The position numbers and the translations under genes were made by a program. Positions 1 through 8,192 of a DNA stretch of 45,665 nucleotides are shown here, in pieces (position 1 is the first letter of the stretch; each line of letters opens with the position of its first letter). Where the stretch lies: positions 1 through 45,665 of the forward strand of contig JADYYD010000102.1 of the NCBI GenBank assembly GCA_020853845.1. The letters are read 5' to 3'. The notes below the pieces were generated by a model. The model was not told the DNA's origin, searched no databases, and saw only the letters and a list, made by a program, of their open reading frames with translations. This DNA comes from Candidatus Melainabacteria bacterium. GTDB taxonomy: Bacteria; Cyanobacteriota; Vampirovibrionia; Obscuribacterales; Obscuribacteraceae.

Positions 1-132
1 CAATTCCGGCCCTGCCATAGTTCCGTTAGAAAACCGCCGTATCTTTGAAACACGCTCAAGCAAAACGGCAGATGCGGCAAGCGCGGAGCCTTACTAACTC
101 AAAGCGATTCTACGAGCCTGAGGACTTACTTC

Positions 133-1059
133 ATGCCAAACTCAAAATCAATCACTTGCTCTTTAATGGCAACAAGCTTTGCATTATCGCTTATCCTCGT
201 GTCCGCGACCGCGGCACAGGCGCAGAATTTCGGACTGAGCGGCATCAGCATAGGACCGCGCGGTGTAACCGGCACAGGCAGAGCGAGTGTCCCGGGTCTT
301 GGCTCCGTGCGCGTCGGCACCAACGGCAGAGGTATTACCAGCGGCGTCAATATAGGCAACAGCAGCACAGGAAGAATAAATATAGGCACCAACAGCAGAG
401 GCCTGAATGGCTCTTTAGGCTTACCGGGCGGAAGCAACGTGCGCCTGGGGGCAAACGGTATCAGCGGCGGCACCCTCAGGGTGCCAGGCGCCGGCAACGT
501 TCGCATTGGAGCAAATGGTATCTCCGGCGCAGGCATAAGAATTCCGGGAATCTCCGGCGCAGCAATAGGTGGCGGAACTTTTGGTGGTAATGGTGGCTTC
601 GGAAGCGGCGCCCAGGGCGACCAATTCGCTTCCTCCGGCGCGGCCGGCATGTACAGCACGATTGACGGCGGCAGCCAGCAAGGAAACACCGGCACCCAGT
701 CGATGCAGGAACTGGATGCCATGGCCCCTATGCTGCAAGGCGCCACCAACGGCACGATCGGTCCGCAAGGATACGATGCTACTTACATAACCGGCGTCAA
801 CACGGCGGGCACGGTCAGGGTCAACAACCTGGCAAACTTAGAAGCGCTGCTGAATATTATCGCCAATGGCATGGAAATCCTGGGCATCGCCTGGGGCGGG
901 CCGACCATGATTCTTGGATTTATGCACATGGCCGCGGGCTCGCAAGATGCCATGAAAAAAGTGCTCTTCGGCATGGCTGGTGTAACCGGCGGGCTGGCAA
1001 CTCCCGGCTGCATCAACTGGCTGGTCGCATCGTCAAGAGATGCGAATCTCTTTAGCTGA
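133..1059 (+). CDS. Secreted glycine-rich repeat protein with pilin-like two-helix C-terminus
   Basis: The 308-residue protein opens with a signal peptide: a hydrophobic stretch at 9-29 and an AQA cleavage site near residue 30. Residues 35-150 are Gly/Asn-rich imperfect repeats of the form G-(S/N)-V-R-(V/L/I)-G-(T/A)-N-G, seen near 57, 101 and 121, which could form a beta-solenoid or fibre. Residues about 235-302 hold two hydrophobic helices (247-269 and 277-302) joined by a short charged loop (SQDAMKK). That order, signal peptide then two close membrane helices and a short tail, resembles VirB2/TrbC pilins, but here it follows a long repeat region that pilins lack. GAGG lies 9 bases before the ATG. 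The downstream sensor kinase starts 94 bases after the stop. The function is unknown and the pilin likeness is inference. Confidence 0.75.
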   Translation: MPNSKSITCSLMATSFALSLILVSATAAQAQNFGLSGISIGPRGVTGTGRASVPGLGSVRVGTNGRGITSGVNIGNSSTGRINIGTNSRGLNGSLGLPGGSNVRLGANGISGGTLRVPGAGNVRIGANGISGAGIRIPGISGAAIGGGTFGGNGGFGSGAQGDQFASSGAAGMYSTIDGGSQQGNTGTQSMQELDAMAPMLQGATNGTIGPQGYDATYITGVNTAGTVRVNNLANLEALLNIIANGMEILGIAWGGPTMILGFMHMAAGSQDAMKKVLFGMAGVTGGLATPGCINWLVASSRDANLFS

Positions 1060-1153
1060 GTGCGAGCGTCCGGCTGTGCTATCTTTAGCTGGTCTGCGGC
1101 ACCAAATCTGTGTTCTTCCCTCTCGAATAGAAGCTCGCGCGCTCAACTTCCCG

Positions 1154-3322
1154 ATGAAGCTAAATTTGCGACTTTCTCACAAAGGATTGATCCTGGTATC
1201 GATTCCGCTTCTCTTCGAGCTATTCTTCGTCGGCTATCTTTCAATGCTGCTCGTACAGGCCGATGAAGATATTCGCAGAGAAACGCATTCGCGCGAAATA
1301 GTTTCAAAAACAAATTCCGTTATCTTCAATCTGCTGCAACTTTTCATGGGGGTGGGCGGGCCGATCGTAACGAGAACACCGGCTTTCATGGAAAAAGCCA
1401 CTGATGCGGCAGCTTATCTTCCCAAAGAGTTTGACGAGCTGATTATCTTGCTTCGCTCCGATCCCGACAGGCAACAAGCCGCGATGAATATTCGCCTTAA
1501 ATGGGACGCGGGATATCATCTTTTGAACGACGCCCGCATCAAGTTCAAACAGCGTGATTTGCGTGCTGCCGCGCTGCTTCCAGAGATCAGGAAAACAGCG
1601 ACCGAACTGATGAAAGACCTCAATCAGATAGTCGCCTACGAAAAGAAGAGGGAAGAACAGAGCCCGGAAAAACAGGCTCAGCGCCGAGAGCAGTTTTTCA
1701 CTGCAATGGTCGCAATGGTCGTTCTCAACGTGATCGTTACTATTGCTATGGCTATCTGGTTTGCCAGAGGAATTGCGGCAAGATTGAACACAGTCATGAG
1801 CAATACGGATAAATTTGCCCTCGGACAGAAGCTTGCCGAGCCAGTCGCCGGCGCGGATGAAATCGCCGCACTCGATCAAGTTTTCCACCTGATGACAGAA
1901 ACTATTGAAGCCGCTTCGCGCAGAGAAAGAGCACTCACGGAAAACGCCCGCGACGTCATTTGTTCGCTCGACAATGCATGCCGCTTCAGCAGCATCAATC
2001 CTGCTGCTGAAAGTCTGTGGGGTTACACCGCAGATGAGTTGCTCGGACGGCGAGCGGTAGAAATTATCCATTCGCAAGACGTGGACACATTTACCGCCAG
2101 TATCGAAGACAAAATGCAGGGCCGCTCCGAGGATGCCTTCGAATGCCGAATTCGCAAGAAAGACGGCGACACGCTAGACATTTTATTTTCTGCCGAGTGG
2201 TCGAAAGACGAGAAAACGCTTTATTGCGTCTGCCACGACATAACCGAGCGCAAGCTGGCGGAGACAATGACCAGACTGGCTGAACAGCGCGTGCGCTCGA
2301 TTGTAGAAAGCATGCCCACAGGGTTGATCATATTCGACAAAGATAAAATCGAGCGCCTGAATCCGTCTGTCGAGAGAATGTTCGACCTGTCCGGACAAGA
2401 GGAATCGGTAGTGGGCAAGCCATTGTCGGTGCTCTTTCCGGAAGCGAAAAATTTCATCGATGAGGAATTGCTGGCCGACTCGCGAGACAAGACGTTTCAA
2501 ACCCAGGCGCAAAAGTCTGATGGTTCTTCCTTTCCTGTGCAGATTCAATGCCGCGAATACGAAACGATCGAAGGAAAACGGATGATGGCGCTTGTTGTCG
2601 ATTTGACCGAACAAGAGAAGATCGAACGGCTTAAACAGGAATTCTTGATGATCATAAGTCATGAATTGAGGACGCCTCTCACATCGATGACGATGCTGCT
2701 GAGCATGCTTAGAGACGGCAATTATGGCGAACTTTCTGAAAAAGGAAAGGGCAAAGTCGCTATGGCGGAAAGCAATATCACAAGACTGATCAAGTTGATA
2801 AATGAGCTTCTCGACGTAGAAACGCTGGAGTCAGGCAATATATCCCTGCAAATCGGGTCAACGGAGTTGGAGACGATTGTCGAGCGAGCCACAGAAGCCG
2901 TGCGCGGCGCGGCGCAGGCCAGGCGCATCAAGCTCGAAACCTCGAGCGAAGCCATCGACTTCAATGCCGACGAAGACCGTCTCATTCAAGTGACAATCAA
3001 CTTTTTATCCAACGCCATCAAATTTTCACCTGAAGGCGGGACAGTGACAGTTTCGGCCGTGCAAAAGGACAATCGTATCGTCCTCAAAGTCATCGACGCA
3101 GGGCGCGGCATTCCGCCCAGCGAGCAGTCGGTGATATTCGACAAATTTCGCCAGGTAGAACAAGCAGACCGTAAAGAGAAAGGCGGCATCGGCTTGGGAC
3201 TGGCGATCTGCAAAACAATCATCGAGAAACATCACGGGCAGATTGGTGTTGAAAGTACTGTAGGCGAGGGAAGCACATTCTGGTTTTCAATACCGAACAA
3301 TCTGGAAATCTCACAGGCATAG
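1154..3322 (+). CDS. Membrane sensor histidine kinase with HAMP and two PAS domains
   Basis: This is a sensor kinase of about 722 residues that autophosphorylates and passes phosphate to a response regulator, very likely the one encoded next. Domains in order: a membrane helix (11-34), an extracytoplasmic helical sensor region (35-180), a second membrane helix (181-205), HAMP (206-257), PAS (258-366), PAS (377-489), HisKA with the phospho-acceptor His in SHELRTP at residue 503, and a HATPase domain. The ATPase domain has N box NFLSNAIKF (616-624), G1 DAGRG (648-652) and G2 GIGLGLA (678-684). All catalytic motifs look intact. The reading frame is open further upstream to 1040, overlapping the previous gene, but the ATG at 1154 places the membrane anchor at the N-terminus as usual. 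The ribosome site is weak. The ligand cannot be read from the sequence. Confidence 0.93.
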   Translation: MKLNLRLSHKGLILVSIPLLFELFFVGYLSMLLVQADEDIRRETHSREIVSKTNSVIFNLLQLFMGVGGPIVTRTPAFMEKATDAAAYLPKEFDELIILLRSDPDRQQAAMNIRLKWDAGYHLLNDARIKFKQRDLRAAALLPEIRKTATELMKDLNQIVAYEKKREEQSPEKQAQRREQFFTAMVAMVVLNVIVTIAMAIWFARGIAARLNTVMSNTDKFALGQKLAEPVAGADEIAALDQVFHLMTETIEAASRRERALTENARDVICSLDNACRFSSINPAAESLWGYTADELLGRRAVEIIHSQDVDTFTASIEDKMQGRSEDAFECRIRKKDGDTLDILFSAEWSKDEKTLYCVCHDITERKLAETMTRLAEQRVRSIVESMPTGLIIFDKDKIERLNPSVERMFDLSGQEESVVGKPLSVLFPEAKNFIDEELLADSRDKTFQTQAQKSDGSSFPVQIQCREYETIEGKRMMALVVDLTEQEKIERLKQEFLMIISHELRTPLTSMTMLLSMLRDGNYGELSEKGKGKVAMAESNITRLIKLINELLDVETLESGNISLQIGSTELETIVERATEAVRGAAQARRIKLETSSEAIDFNADEDRLIQVTINFLSNAIKFSPEGGTVTVSAVQKDNRIVLKVIDAGRGIPPSEQSVIFDKFRQVEQADRKEKGGIGLGLAICKTIIEKHHGQIGVESTVGEGSTFWFSIPNNLEISQA

Positions 3323-3414
3323 TCTGCAAAAGTAACTGAGCCCCGTTTTCACTCCCGGGTCCACGATGAGCTATCATTGTGGACGGTTGCGGGTGCCGAC
3401 AGGACATTTGGGCA

Positions 3415-4086
3415 ATGGCGAAAATTCTGGTTGCCGACGACGATCCGGATTTGGTGGGGATGGTGGAAGACTGTCTTACGGCAGAGCTTCACACTGTTGA
3501 TACTGTCTTTTCCGGCAAAGAAGCGCAGGACCACCTGAAAATTTACAGGTACGATCTGGTCATACTTGACTGGCAATTCCCTGATGCGAACGGACCGGAC
3601 ATTTTACAAAACTATCGAAATCACGGCGGTGCAACGCCAATCTTGATGCTGACAGGAAGAAACACAACCGCAGATAAAGAGCACGGCTTGGATTCAGGTG
3701 CCGACGATTATCTGACCAAGCCGTTTGATTCAAGAGAGCTGAAGGCGCGGGTAAGGGCCCTGCTTAGACGTTCTGTTGGTGCAGCATCCAACTTGATCAA
3801 GGTAAGAAATCTCGTACTTGATCCCGCCTCCCATAGCGTAACAAAAGATGGGAAACCCCTTGATCTGCTGCCGCGCGAGTATGCGCTCTTGGAATTTTTG
3901 ATGCGTCATCCTAATCAAGCTTTCAGCAATGAGGCTCTCCTGGAGCGAGTCTGGTCAACCTCATCCGATTCATCGCACGATGCAGTCAGAACGTGCGTGC
4001 AACGATTGAGAAAGAAAATCGATGTGGAAGGAGAGAAATCGATCATCTCTACGAAACATCGAGTCGGCTACATTTTAGAGCCTTAA
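3415..4086 (+). CDS. OmpR/PhoB-family response regulator
   Basis: This 223-residue DNA-binding response regulator has a receiver domain at 1-120. The acidic pocket is DDD at 8-10, the phospho-acceptor is Asp52 (ILDWQFPD), the switch Thr is residue 80, and the conserved Lys is in TKPF at 102. A winged-helix effector (about 128-223) ends with the family-typical RVGYILEP. It starts 92 bases after the sensor kinase stop on the same strand, so the two form a cognate two-component pair. The ATG at 3415 matches the family N-terminus (MAKILVADDD) and has AGGA 10 bases upstream. An upstream extension to 3379 is possible but would add 12 atypical residues. The target genes are unknown. Confidence 0.93.
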   Translation: MAKILVADDDPDLVGMVEDCLTAELHTVDTVFSGKEAQDHLKIYRYDLVILDWQFPDANGPDILQNYRNHGGATPILMLTGRNTTADKEHGLDSGADDYLTKPFDSRELKARVRALLRRSVGAASNLIKVRNLVLDPASHSVTKDGKPLDLLPREYALLEFLMRHPNQAFSNEALLERVWSTSSDSSHDAVRTCVQRLRKKIDVEGEKSIISTKHRVGYILEP

Positions 4087-4159
4087 GCAGCTCCTTAGCA
4101 TGTTATAGCGCGGTCCAGCTAGATTTCGATAGCCGGACTACGAACTCAATTTCAACGCT

Positions 4160-4178
4160 CGCTAGCGTGATGCTAGCG
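4160..4178. terminator. Small stem-loop between convergent genes
   Basis: A 7-bp stem, C-GCTAGC pairing with GCTAGC-G around the loop GTGAT, lies at the 3' ends of the convergent response regulator and EF-hand genes. It overlaps the last codons of the EF-hand gene. No long T-run follows on either strand, so intrinsic termination is possible but weakly supported. Confidence 0.3.
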
Positions 4179-4814
4179 GTAGTTGCTTCTTAATTGATCT
4201 ATGGTCTTATGAGGATGGGCTGTGATCGTCGTTAGATCTACCTGCCAATCATCGTTCTTGTCTTTCGCTGAGAAGAATTTCATGTACTTCTCCCCCCAGT
4301 TTCTATATATGCCTGTGCCTAAGTAATCTTCGGGAGCGAATGTTTGATCCATATTGGACTTGCCTTCGTTCAATTTTGCATTGATATCGTCGAGCGTTAT
4401 GCCTTTTTTGTCTTCCATGAATGGAACATATTTGTTCGATTCGTGCGCCGCTCGGACATCCTGGTAGTTGGCGCAGAGCATGGCAATCATGCGCTCTTCG
4501 ACTTTGGAGCCGGCATGATCGCGAGCAATGATCAATTCATCCTTCGTCAAATCGCCTGATCCATCGAGGTCGAGTTTATCGAAACTATTTTTTGCATGAC
4601 CCAGAGATAGCATTGGCAGTGTGCCGTTTTTCTCCAGATGGGCAACGACCATCGAGTCATAATCATTGAAAGCACAAGAGTTTGATCCTAGATCCTCTCT
4701 GGCAATATTCACATCACGCATCAGAGTTTCAGCCCCAGACTCGGCGTTCAGCGATAATTGGGAAGCATCACTAACGGTCCGACTCGCCATTTCCAAACTG
4801 TTTTCACTGCACAT
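4173..4814 (-). CDS. Small EF-hand protein, cytoplasmic
   Basis: This protein of about 213 residues has one textbook EF-hand calcium-binding loop at 82-93 (DLDGSGDLTKDE). Asp or Ser fill positions 1, 3 and 5, Gly is at 6, Leu at 8 and Glu at 12. A second, weaker EF-like helix-loop may lie near 133-150 (MEDKKGITLDDI). There is no signal peptide or membrane helix. The ATG at 4814 has a good ribosome site (GAGGA, 7 bases upstream), which is why the open frame to 4901 is not used. Its style, including the FDKLD helix before the loop, is shared with the larger acidic protein at 39509-40954, whose start has a similar GAGGA signal. Calcium binding is well supported. The partner and role are unknown. 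Confidence 0.82.
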   Translation of the reverse strand: MCSENSLEMASRTVSDASQLSLNAESGAETLMRDVNIAREDLGSNSCAFNDYDSMVVAHLEKNGTLPMLSLGHAKNSFDKLDLDGSGDLTKDELIIARDHAGSKVEERMIAMLCANYQDVRAAHESNKYVPFMEDKKGITLDDINAKLNEGKSNMDQTFAPEDYLGTGIYRNWGEKYMKFFSAKDKNDDWQVDLTTITAHPHKTIDQLRSNYR

Positions 4815-5065
4815 AGTTTCATCCTCGCCTGAGGCTAGTATCTTGTTGATTCGCGGGCTGCAGGGGGAGTTGCCTGCCTTGTTGCGAGATACTAGCGGCA
4901 ATTTCTAACAGAGTTTCGTCATTGCGAAACGTACTAAGCTCAACATTTTCGGGAGATGAACACTGCTGATTAGCTACGGTTCGAAAAGCACAAAGCGAAT
5001 TGAATTAATGCGCCCGTTTATACCCAGTCTAGTCCGCGGTACAAATTCATTGCTCACTGTTTTTC

Positions 5066-5077
5066 ACCATATATGGT
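5066..5077. repeat. Palindrome ACCATATATGGT upstream of AbiE cassette
   Basis: This is a perfect 12-bp palindrome. A near-identical copy (ACCGTATATGGT, one base different) lies at 6867-6878, just beyond the toxin gene. The pair brackets the toxin-antitoxin cassette and could be an insertion boundary or a protein-binding site. Confidence 0.55.
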
Positions 5078-5143
5078 ACTACTCTTTCCTTGACGATCTA
5101 ATTGCTGCTGAGAGTAAGTTTTCCATTTTTTCGATGCTTTTGA

Positions 5144-5163
5144 GCGCCGGGACCTGCCGGCGC
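5144..5163. repeat. GC-rich stem-loop
   Basis: GCGCCGG and CCGGCGC pair perfectly (7 bp) around a 6-base loop. No T-run follows on either strand. It may be a weak terminator or an insulator upstream of the antitoxin promoter. Confidence 0.4.
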
Positions 5164-5207
5164 CCTTACTAAAGCCCTGCATCCAGAAGGTAGCTCTAGC
5201 TGCGTTC

Positions 5208-5247
5208 TTGACTAGTTGTTAGAAATATTGATATACTTATCTAACAA
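5208..5247 (+). promoter_or_regulatory. Antitoxin promoter with overlapping inverted-repeat operator
   Basis: A strong sigma70-like promoter is visible: -35 TTGACT (5208-5213), an 18-base spacer, and -10 TATACT (5232-5237). A perfect inverted repeat, TTGTTAGA (5216-5223) and TCTAACAA (5240-5247), spans the -10 with a 16-base spacer. AbiEi antitoxins are known to repress their own promoters by binding inverted repeats, so this is very probably the autoregulatory operator. The half-site centres are 24 bases apart. Confidence 0.72.
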
Positions 5248-5262
5248 ATGAAGGAAACAGCC

Positions 5263-5880
5263 ATGACTACAGCGAGTGCGGTTAGAGAAGCTATTTTAGC
5301 TACGCCGGAAGGAAAACCCTTCCCGGCGAAAGATTTGCTGCAGTTTGGCACACGTGCCGCTGTCGACCAGGTCCTATACAGAATGGCAAAAGACAACGAA
5401 ATTTTCCGTATCGCACGCGGTATTTATGCTCGTCCGAAATGGAACAAGTATGTGAATGCGCCAGTTATGCCTGAGCCCATCGAAGTGGCGGAACTGGTAG
5501 CCAAAACCAGAGGCGCAAAAATCGGTCCAACCGGAGCAGAAGCAGTTCACAAACTTGGACTATCAACGCAAATGCCTACTCAGCCAGTTTACGCAACGAC
5601 TGGCCGCACGTGCGAGGTCAAGGTCGGCAAAAATACAATTCGCTTTCGGCATGTTGCTCCTCGTAAGATGCAATTTGCAGGTACTCCTGTCGGCGTAGCA
5701 ATTGCAGCCTTGCGCTATCTGGGCAAGAAACAGGTGACACTACATGTAATTGCTAAGCTGGAGCAGGTGCTGACAAAGGAAGATTTTCAAACTCTCAGGC
5801 ACGCGACAACAGCTCTTCCTGGCTGGGCAATGGACAAGTTCTATGAATACGAGGCTCGCCGTGGCAGACGAATTCCTTAA
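5263..5880 (+). CDS. abiEi: AbiEi-like antitoxin/transcriptional repressor (type IV TA)
   Basis: This 205-residue protein is the antitoxin half of a type IV toxin-antitoxin pair. The N-terminal region (1-60) is a winged helix ending in the family-typical IFRIARGIYARP. The rest (about 70-200) is the AbiEi C-terminal domain, with the GPTGAEAVHKLGL segment near 88-100 and the short beta motif around NTIRFRHV. Together these match the DUF6088/AbiEi-type antitoxins. In this family the protein counteracts the toxin without a stable complex and represses the operon. AAGGA 7 bases upstream selects the ATG at 5263 over the one at 5248, which overlaps the operator edge. The toxin gene overlaps its 3' end, giving translational coupling. 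I assign the family with good confidence; phage-defence activity is not shown. Confidence 0.88.
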   Translation: MTTASAVREAILATPEGKPFPAKDLLQFGTRAAVDQVLYRMAKDNEIFRIARGIYARPKWNKYVNAPVMPEPIEVAELVAKTRGAKIGPTGAEAVHKLGLSTQMPTQPVYATTGRTCEVKVGKNTIRFRHVAPRKMQFAGTPVGVAIAALRYLGKKQVTLHVIAKLEQVLTKEDFQTLRHATTALPGWAMDKFYEYEARRGRRIP

Positions 5881-6841
5881 TCTGTCCAGAGAGGATCAGC
5901 GAGAAGTCATAGTCGCCGCCGCTCCGGATCTGAAACTTCTTCCGGCCGTCGTCGAAAAAGATGTGTGGGTGTGTTTTGCTCTAAAAATCATTTTCGATAT
6001 TCCTGATAGCAGACCGACGGTCTTTAAGGGCGGAACGTCTTTGTCTAAAGTGTTCAATCTAATCGAGCGATTTTCAGAAGACATCGACATTTCGGTAGAC
6101 TTCCTAAAAGACTATGGAGACTCAATCTCAAAGACCCAGGCGAATAAATACAGGGACGACATTGAAGCCAACCTTCAGGCTTACAAGACCGACTTCCTTT
6201 TTCCAAAGCTTTCTGAACGTTCGAAAGTTCACGACGTGACAGTTGAACCAGGAGATTCTGATTGGGAAATTCACCTGACATATAAATCCGTTCTAGCGAG
6301 CGCAGAGGAATACATCAAAAGCCGAGTAAAAATTGAGCTGAGCGGACGCAATGAGACAGAGCCAAGTGAACAGCACACAGTACGACCCTATTTAGCAGAA
6401 AAAGCGACAGGTCTTGTTTTTCCCGAAGCAACCATTGATGTGCTTTTGGCAGAGCGCACCTTCTGGGAAAAAGTGACACTCATTCACGCTGGACTCCACA
6501 GCGGCAACATCGAAAACACTCCGGCGCGGATGTCGCGACATTGGTCTGACTTGTCGGCACTGATAAAGACTAAGACTGGTGAGCGTGCGATAAACGATCA
6601 CGATCTATGCTTCAGAGTCGTCAATCACAAAGATGCCTTTTGGCGCGACGGTAAAGCCAAATATGATGATTGCAGAAACAAGAAATTTCGACTCGTGCCA
6701 AAGGGTGATACTCTGACAAAGTTGAAAGGTGACTATGAAGCAATGCTCGAAGCAGGAATGTTTTTCAGTGAGAAACCAGCAACATTCGAAGAAATTATGA
6801 ATGATATCGCCGCAATTGAGTCTCGACTCAATTCAAAATAG
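5843..6841 (+). CDS. abiEii: AbiEii/AbiGii-family nucleotidyltransferase toxin
   Basis: This is the toxin of the AbiE pair, about 332 residues. It is a DNA-polymerase-beta-like nucleotidyltransferase; characterised relatives bind GTP or modify tRNA acceptor ends and cause growth arrest. Motif I is FKGGTSLSK (61-69) and motif II is SEDIDIS, with catalytic Asp80 and Asp82. The later family motif ERTFWEKVTLIHAG lies in the C-terminal half. All are intact, so the protein is probably active. It overlaps the antitoxin gene by 38 bases if it starts at ATG 5843. GTG 5861, with GAGG 6 bases upstream, is an equally good start and would shorten the overlap to 20 bases. No other defence gene is adjacent. 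Confidence 0.9.
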   Translation: MNTRLAVADEFLNLSREDQREVIVAAAPDLKLLPAVVEKDVWVCFALKIIFDIPDSRPTVFKGGTSLSKVFNLIERFSEDIDISVDFLKDYGDSISKTQANKYRDDIEANLQAYKTDFLFPKLSERSKVHDVTVEPGDSDWEIHLTYKSVLASAEEYIKSRVKIELSGRNETEPSEQHTVRPYLAEKATGLVFPEATIDVLLAERTFWEKVTLIHAGLHSGNIENTPARMSRHWSDLSALIKTKTGERAINDHDLCFRVVNHKDAFWRDGKAKYDDCRNKKFRLVPKGDTLTKLKGDYEAMLEAGMFFSEKPATFEEIMNDIAAIESRLNSK

Positions 6842-6866
6842 AAAAACTCAGACAACTTCATTTAAT

Positions 6867-6878
6867 ACCGTATATGGT
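6867..6878. repeat. Near-palindrome ACCGTATATGGT downstream of AbiE cassette
   Basis: It differs by one base from the perfect palindrome at 5066-5077 on the other side of the cassette, and lies 25 bases after the toxin stop codon. Confidence 0.5.
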
Positions 6879-6917
6879 GACACAGACTCAGTCAACAAAT
6901 TGTACCGCGGCAGCAAA

Positions 6918-7024
6918 GTACTTCGCGCAGCTCCAGTAGCGAAGTACGTATGAATTCACGAGCATTGCGGTGAATTAAAAAGCAGAAGAGAATTTCGTAA
7001 TTCCACCATGCTCCCCTGTGGAAT
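6918..7024. repeat. Cluster of three stem-loops downstream of toxin gene
   Basis: Three perfect inverted repeats lie head to tail. GTACTTCGC/GCGAAGTAC spans 6918-6947 with a 12-base loop. AATTCAC/GTGAATT spans 6953-6976 with a 10-base loop. ATTCCAC/GTGGAAT spans 7000-7024 with an 11-base loop. None has a clear T-run except AAAA after the second. They may be transcript-end structures, a small structured RNA, or remnants of a mobile element. Confidence 0.5.
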
Positions 7025-7082
7025 CCCCATTTAATTCAAGGACCACTATATATATTCTGGCGTTACTGACTCCAGGATTTTT

Positions 7083-8156
7083 ATGGAATCTCATCTAGAT
7101 AACCCCATTGGTCAAGAGAATACCTCTCAACCTGCATGGCTCGCAGGTGCAGTAGCCGACGCGTACAAACTTCCCGGCGTTAAGGAACTGGGTGACGCGG
7201 CGGATTCAGTCGGGAATTTCGCCAAGGACCACTGGAAAGAGATAACAGGCGTCGGTGTGGCTGTTGTGGCCGGCACAGCCTTTGTCGTCGGTAGACGCTA
7301 TGGACTGCTGTCGAACCTTCTCAAAGGCGGAGAAGTCGCTGGGCTCAAGAGTGGTGTTTCTGCAGCCGATGATGTTGTGGCTCGGCTGAAGGGTGTCAAA
7401 GACTTCGTTTACGACATGGACAGGACTCTGGTTGATCATGACGGTGCTCTGAAGGTGATGCAGAGAACAATGACTGACGGATTGACAAAGTCCAGCGGTT
7501 TGCCCAGAGAGTTCATTAGTGATGCACTGGAACAGACGACCAAACGCCTTGATAGCCCCTATTTCTTCAAAAGGCTGGACGAAATAAAACCGCTTCAAGC
7601 GCGCTTTCCTGGTGTCAATTTGAATCAGCGCTTTGCTGATGTGGCGGCGAGCTCAAAACAGGCTTACGATGATGCATTGAAAGCAAAACCTGAAATTGTT
7701 GAGTTGCTTGACCTGCAAAGGAGCCAGGGAAAAGGTATTCACGTATTTACGGCAGGCACGCCAACGAGAGCGCTGGAAAAATTACAGGGAGCTGGATTGC
7801 TCAATAAGGTCGATACAATTTTCACTTCTGGTGTAAACGCATTCGAGGATTCCGGCGCGGCTCGCTTGATGATTAAGACAGATTCGCCGGTTAAGCTGGT
7901 CGCAATGCCCGAGAGTGCAAAGGCGACCGGCAGTGGCTATGAATACATTGCCGAACATTTGAAAACCCGTGCCTCCAAAATGGTGATGACCGGTGACCAT
8001 CCGGTCGAAGATGTTGCCAACGCCAAAGCGCATGGTTACATCACTGCGATGGCAAATTGGTATCGCCAGTCAAAACAAGTTACCGCTCCTGACCTGGATC
8101 TGGCAACTCCAGCGCAGTTTACGACGCTCTTAAAAACGAGAGTCTTTAACTCTTAG
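7083..8156 (+). CDS. HAD-superfamily hydrolase with N-terminal hydrophobic segment
   Basis: This 357-residue protein has a HAD phosphatase-type core from about 105. Motif I is DMDRT (nucleophile Asp111, acid/base Asp113), motif II Thr is in VFTAGTP (222), a candidate motif III Lys is at 264 or 270, and motif IV is TGDHPVEDVANAKAHG with Asp304 and Asp309. All catalytic positions are present, so phosphatase or related hydrolase activity is likely. The substrate is unknown. Before the core, a Gly/Val/Ala-rich stretch at 55-71 could be a membrane helix or amphipathic anchor, unusual for soluble HAD enzymes. AGGA lies 5 bases before the ATG. It converges on the next, minus-strand gene and has no operon partner. 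Confidence 0.8.
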   Translation: MESHLDNPIGQENTSQPAWLAGAVADAYKLPGVKELGDAADSVGNFAKDHWKEITGVGVAVVAGTAFVVGRRYGLLSNLLKGGEVAGLKSGVSAADDVVARLKGVKDFVYDMDRTLVDHDGALKVMQRTMTDGLTKSSGLPREFISDALEQTTKRLDSPYFFKRLDEIKPLQARFPGVNLNQRFADVAASSKQAYDDALKAKPEIVELLDLQRSQGKGIHVFTAGTPTRALEKLQGAGLLNKVDTIFTSGVNAFEDSGAARLMIKTDSPVKLVAMPESAKATGSGYEYIAEHLKTRASKMVMTGDHPVEDVANAKAHGYITAMANWYRQSKQVTAPDLDLATPAQFTTLLKTRVFNS

Positions 8157-8192
8157 CCCTATACTATTTCGAACTAGTTTTCAGAGGGGAGC

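Larger units (their letters stand above)
4815..5262. other. Intergenic region between EF-hand gene and AbiE cassette
   Basis: These 448 bases contain no credible gene. They hold the upstream region of the EF-hand gene, a perfect 12-bp palindrome (5066-5077), a GC-rich stem-loop (5144-5163), and the antitoxin promoter with its inverted repeat (5208-5247). The rest shows nothing I can interpret. Confidence 0.7.

Noticed and set aside
126-755. 209-residue open frame antisense to the glycine-rich protein gene
   Set aside because: It is Pro/Leu/Ala-rich in a way that mirrors Gly/Asn codons on the other strand, has no recognisable domain, and overlaps a gene with a signal peptide and ribosome site.
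1304-2077. Antisense frame in the sensor kinase gene
   Set aside because: The sense protein has a full HAMP-PAS-PAS-HisKA-HATPase order; the antisense frame has no domain.
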